Source: an uncultured Veillonellaceae bacterium (GTDB lineage Bacteria; Bacillota; Negativicutes; Veillonellales; Negativicoccaceae). From it: 64,000 bases of DNA. The first letter of the stretch is position 1. The number at the start of each line of letters is the position of its first letter. The notes under the pieces were generated by a model. The model saw only the letters and a program-made list of their open reading frames with translations, did no database searches and had not been told where the DNA came from. Both the position numbers and the translations under genes were made by a program. The stretch lies in the NCBI GenBank assembly GCA_945876385.1, contig CAMCNU010000001.1:1-64000 (forward strand), in the 5' to 3' direction. This document shows, one piece after another, positions 62,856 to 64,000 of the stretch.

Positions 62856-64000
62856 ATGACACCAAAATTAGTCCTGATTGACGGAAACAGTTTGCTATAT
62901 CGGGCGTTTTTCGCCTTGCCGCCGCTGTCGACACCGCAGGGGGTACCGACGCATGCGGTATACGGTTTTTTGTTGATGCTGGCCAAGTTGTATGCGGAAT
63001 TGCGCCCGGACAGAATCGCCGTCGCGTTCGATCGGGGACGGGTGACGTTTCGGAACGAAAAGTATGCCGATTACAAAGGACATCGTCCCGACGCGCCGGA
63101 GGATTTGGTGCCGCAATTTGCGCTCATTCGCGAGGTACTGACTACGCTGGGCATTGCCCGCTATGAGCAGGAAGGCTATGAGGGTGACGACCTCATCGGC
63201 ACATTGGCCAAGGCGGCGGCAGGGAAGTATCGCGTCGCGATTGTCACGGGCGATCGGGATACCTTGCAATTGGTCGATGACAATACGACGGTCTATTTGA
63301 CAAAAAAAGGTATCACCCAAATGGAGACGATGACGGCGGATCGTGTCGAGGAAGTCTATCGGATTACTCCGGCACAAGTCGTCGACTTGAAAGCACTGAT
63401 GGGAGATGCATCCGACAATATTCCCGGTGTGCCCGGGGTCGGGGAAAAGACCGCCCAAAAATTGCTGGCGGAATACGGCAATTTGGATGAAGTGTATGCG
63501 CATTTGGATGAAATCCGCGGCCCGAAGTTGCAAGAACGATTGCGGGAGCATAGGGACAGCGCCTACTTGTCGCAGGAGCTGGCGACCATCGAGCGGGATG
63601 TGCCGCTGGCGTTTGATTGGGAGGAGATGATACCGCAGGCACGCCCGGCGGAAGTGGAAGAGCTGTTCCGTCGGTTGGGATTTCAGCAGGTACTGAGCAA
63701 GTTGGAGCAGGCGAGATTGGTCGCGACGGCGGGTGATTTGTTTGCGCTTCCGGCAGAGAGCGCGCCGGTCGAAGCGATTGCGTATGTCGAAAATGCCGCT
63801 GCCCAAGTCGTCGCTGCGTGGGACAGCATTGCCGTCGCTATGCAGGTGAGCGGACGCGTGCCGCATGTGGTGTGTGAGGGGTTGGCGGTCGCCGCCGGCG
63901 ATACGATGTACTACTGGGACGGTACGCGGGCAGGCGAGATTATCGAAGCCGTATTGGCGTCGGAATTGCATGTCGTGACGACATCGGCCAAAATGCTGTA
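62856..64000 (+). CDS. polA: DNA polymerase I, N-terminal part (cut by window edge)
   Basis: The frame is open from ATG 62856 (AAGGAGG upstream) to the window end, 381 residues seen. The 5'-3' exonuclease domain is complete: VLIDGNSLLYRAFFAL, VAFDRGRVTFRNE, YEGDDLIGTLAK, TGDRDTLQLV, LMGDASDNIPGVPGVGEKTA. The start of the 3'-5' exonuclease-like domain (DSIAVAMQVSGRVPHVV) lacks the D-x-E metal ligands of active proofreading domains, so that domain is probably inactive, as in Bacillus-type Pol I. The polymerase domain lies outside the window. Confidence 0.96.
   Translation, partial: MTPKLVLIDGNSLLYRAFFALPPLSTPQGVPTHAVYGFLLMLAKLYAELRPDRIAVAFDRGRVTFRNEKYADYKGHRPDAPEDLVPQFALIREVLTTLGIARYEQEGYEGDDLIGTLAKAAAGKYRVAIVTGDRDTLQLVDDNTTVYLTKKGITQMETMTADRVEEVYRITPAQVVDLKALMGDASDNIPGVPGVGEKTAQKLLAEYGNLDEVYAHLDEIRGPKLQERLREHRDSAYLSQELATIERDVPLAFDWEEMIPQARPAEVEELFRRLGFQQVLSKLEQARLVATAGDLFALPAESAPVEAIAYVENAAAQVVAAWDSIAVAMQVSGRVPHVVCEGLAVAAGDTMYYWDGTRAGEIIEAVLASELHVVTTSAKML

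Noticed and set aside
1-64000. CRISPR arrays, insertion sequences, prophage or conjugative modules
   Set aside because: No regularly spaced repeats, transposase motifs, integrase genes or phage structural genes were seen on either strand.

Overview
This 64 kb window is a chromosomal housekeeping segment from a diderm member of the Firmicutes, most likely class Negativicutes (Veillonella/Megasphaera-type). The gene order is Firmicutes-like: cdaA-cdaR-glmM, hisS-aspS, smc-ftsY, alaS-ireB-ruvX-DUF1292, cinA-recA-recX-rny, dnaG-rpoD, and rpmE to upp. The left edge, however, holds outer-membrane beta-barrel C-termini ending in Phe, which implies an outer membrane. The DNA is G+C-rich, and from 3418 onward almost every gene is on the + strand with start/stop overlaps. 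I see no insertion sequence, prophage or CRISPR array.

Layout. 1-930: the tail of an OmpM-like porin gene, a second headless copy of that tail, and an untranslated stretch. 932-3322 (minus strand): class I fructose-bisphosphate aldolase and a HerA-like ATPase. 3418-7518: a GIY-YIG protein, a NimA-like flavoprotein behind a promoter with a perfect palindrome, and the c-di-AMP/amino-sugar operon cdaA-cdaR-glmM. 7790-19132: recJ, the (p)ppGpp enzyme, dtd, an MBL hydrolase, an AI-2E permease, fur, hemZ, hisS and aspS. 19151-27961: 6S RNA, rarA, ftsK, a short RodZ-like protein, smc and ftsY. 28039-35536: an overlapping tetrapyrrole operon (Nudix, HMA protein, precorrin-2 dehydrogenase, hemA, hemC, cobA-hemD, hemB, hemL).

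35580-39713 carries a glycosyltransferase, an intercistronic c-di-AMP riboswitch, an NlpC/P60 wall hydrolase, a ZnuCB-like metal transporter without a binding protein, and a nitrilase-family amidase. 39774-50064 runs alaS to dnaG, with an orphan solute-binding protein before cinA. 50080-53104 encodes two principal-type sigma-70 factors in tandem. They are followed by a CAT-anticodon tRNA, RNase P RNA, trxA, and a Bacillus-like rpmE2-yqhQ-prfA-prmC-sua5-ywlE-rpiB-ywlG-glyA-upp cluster. A divergent RluA-family synthase and the 5' part of polA close the window.

The most notable signals are the following. (1) A c-di-AMP riboswitch whose 5' strand lies inside the upstream coding region and whose 3' end abuts the Shine-Dalgarno of a wall hydrolase, while the c-di-AMP synthase is encoded in the same window. 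(2) Tandem principal-type sigma factors with the same DNA-reading helices; the second has two sigma-1.1-like modules. (3) Almost uniform use of extended -10 promoters, two of which appear to give leaderless mRNAs. (4) A duplicated OmpM tail with its terminator, possibly a recombination scar or donor cassette. (5) A 34-bp operator-like palindrome just after the NimA-like promoter. All calls come from reading the sequence; no database search was run.
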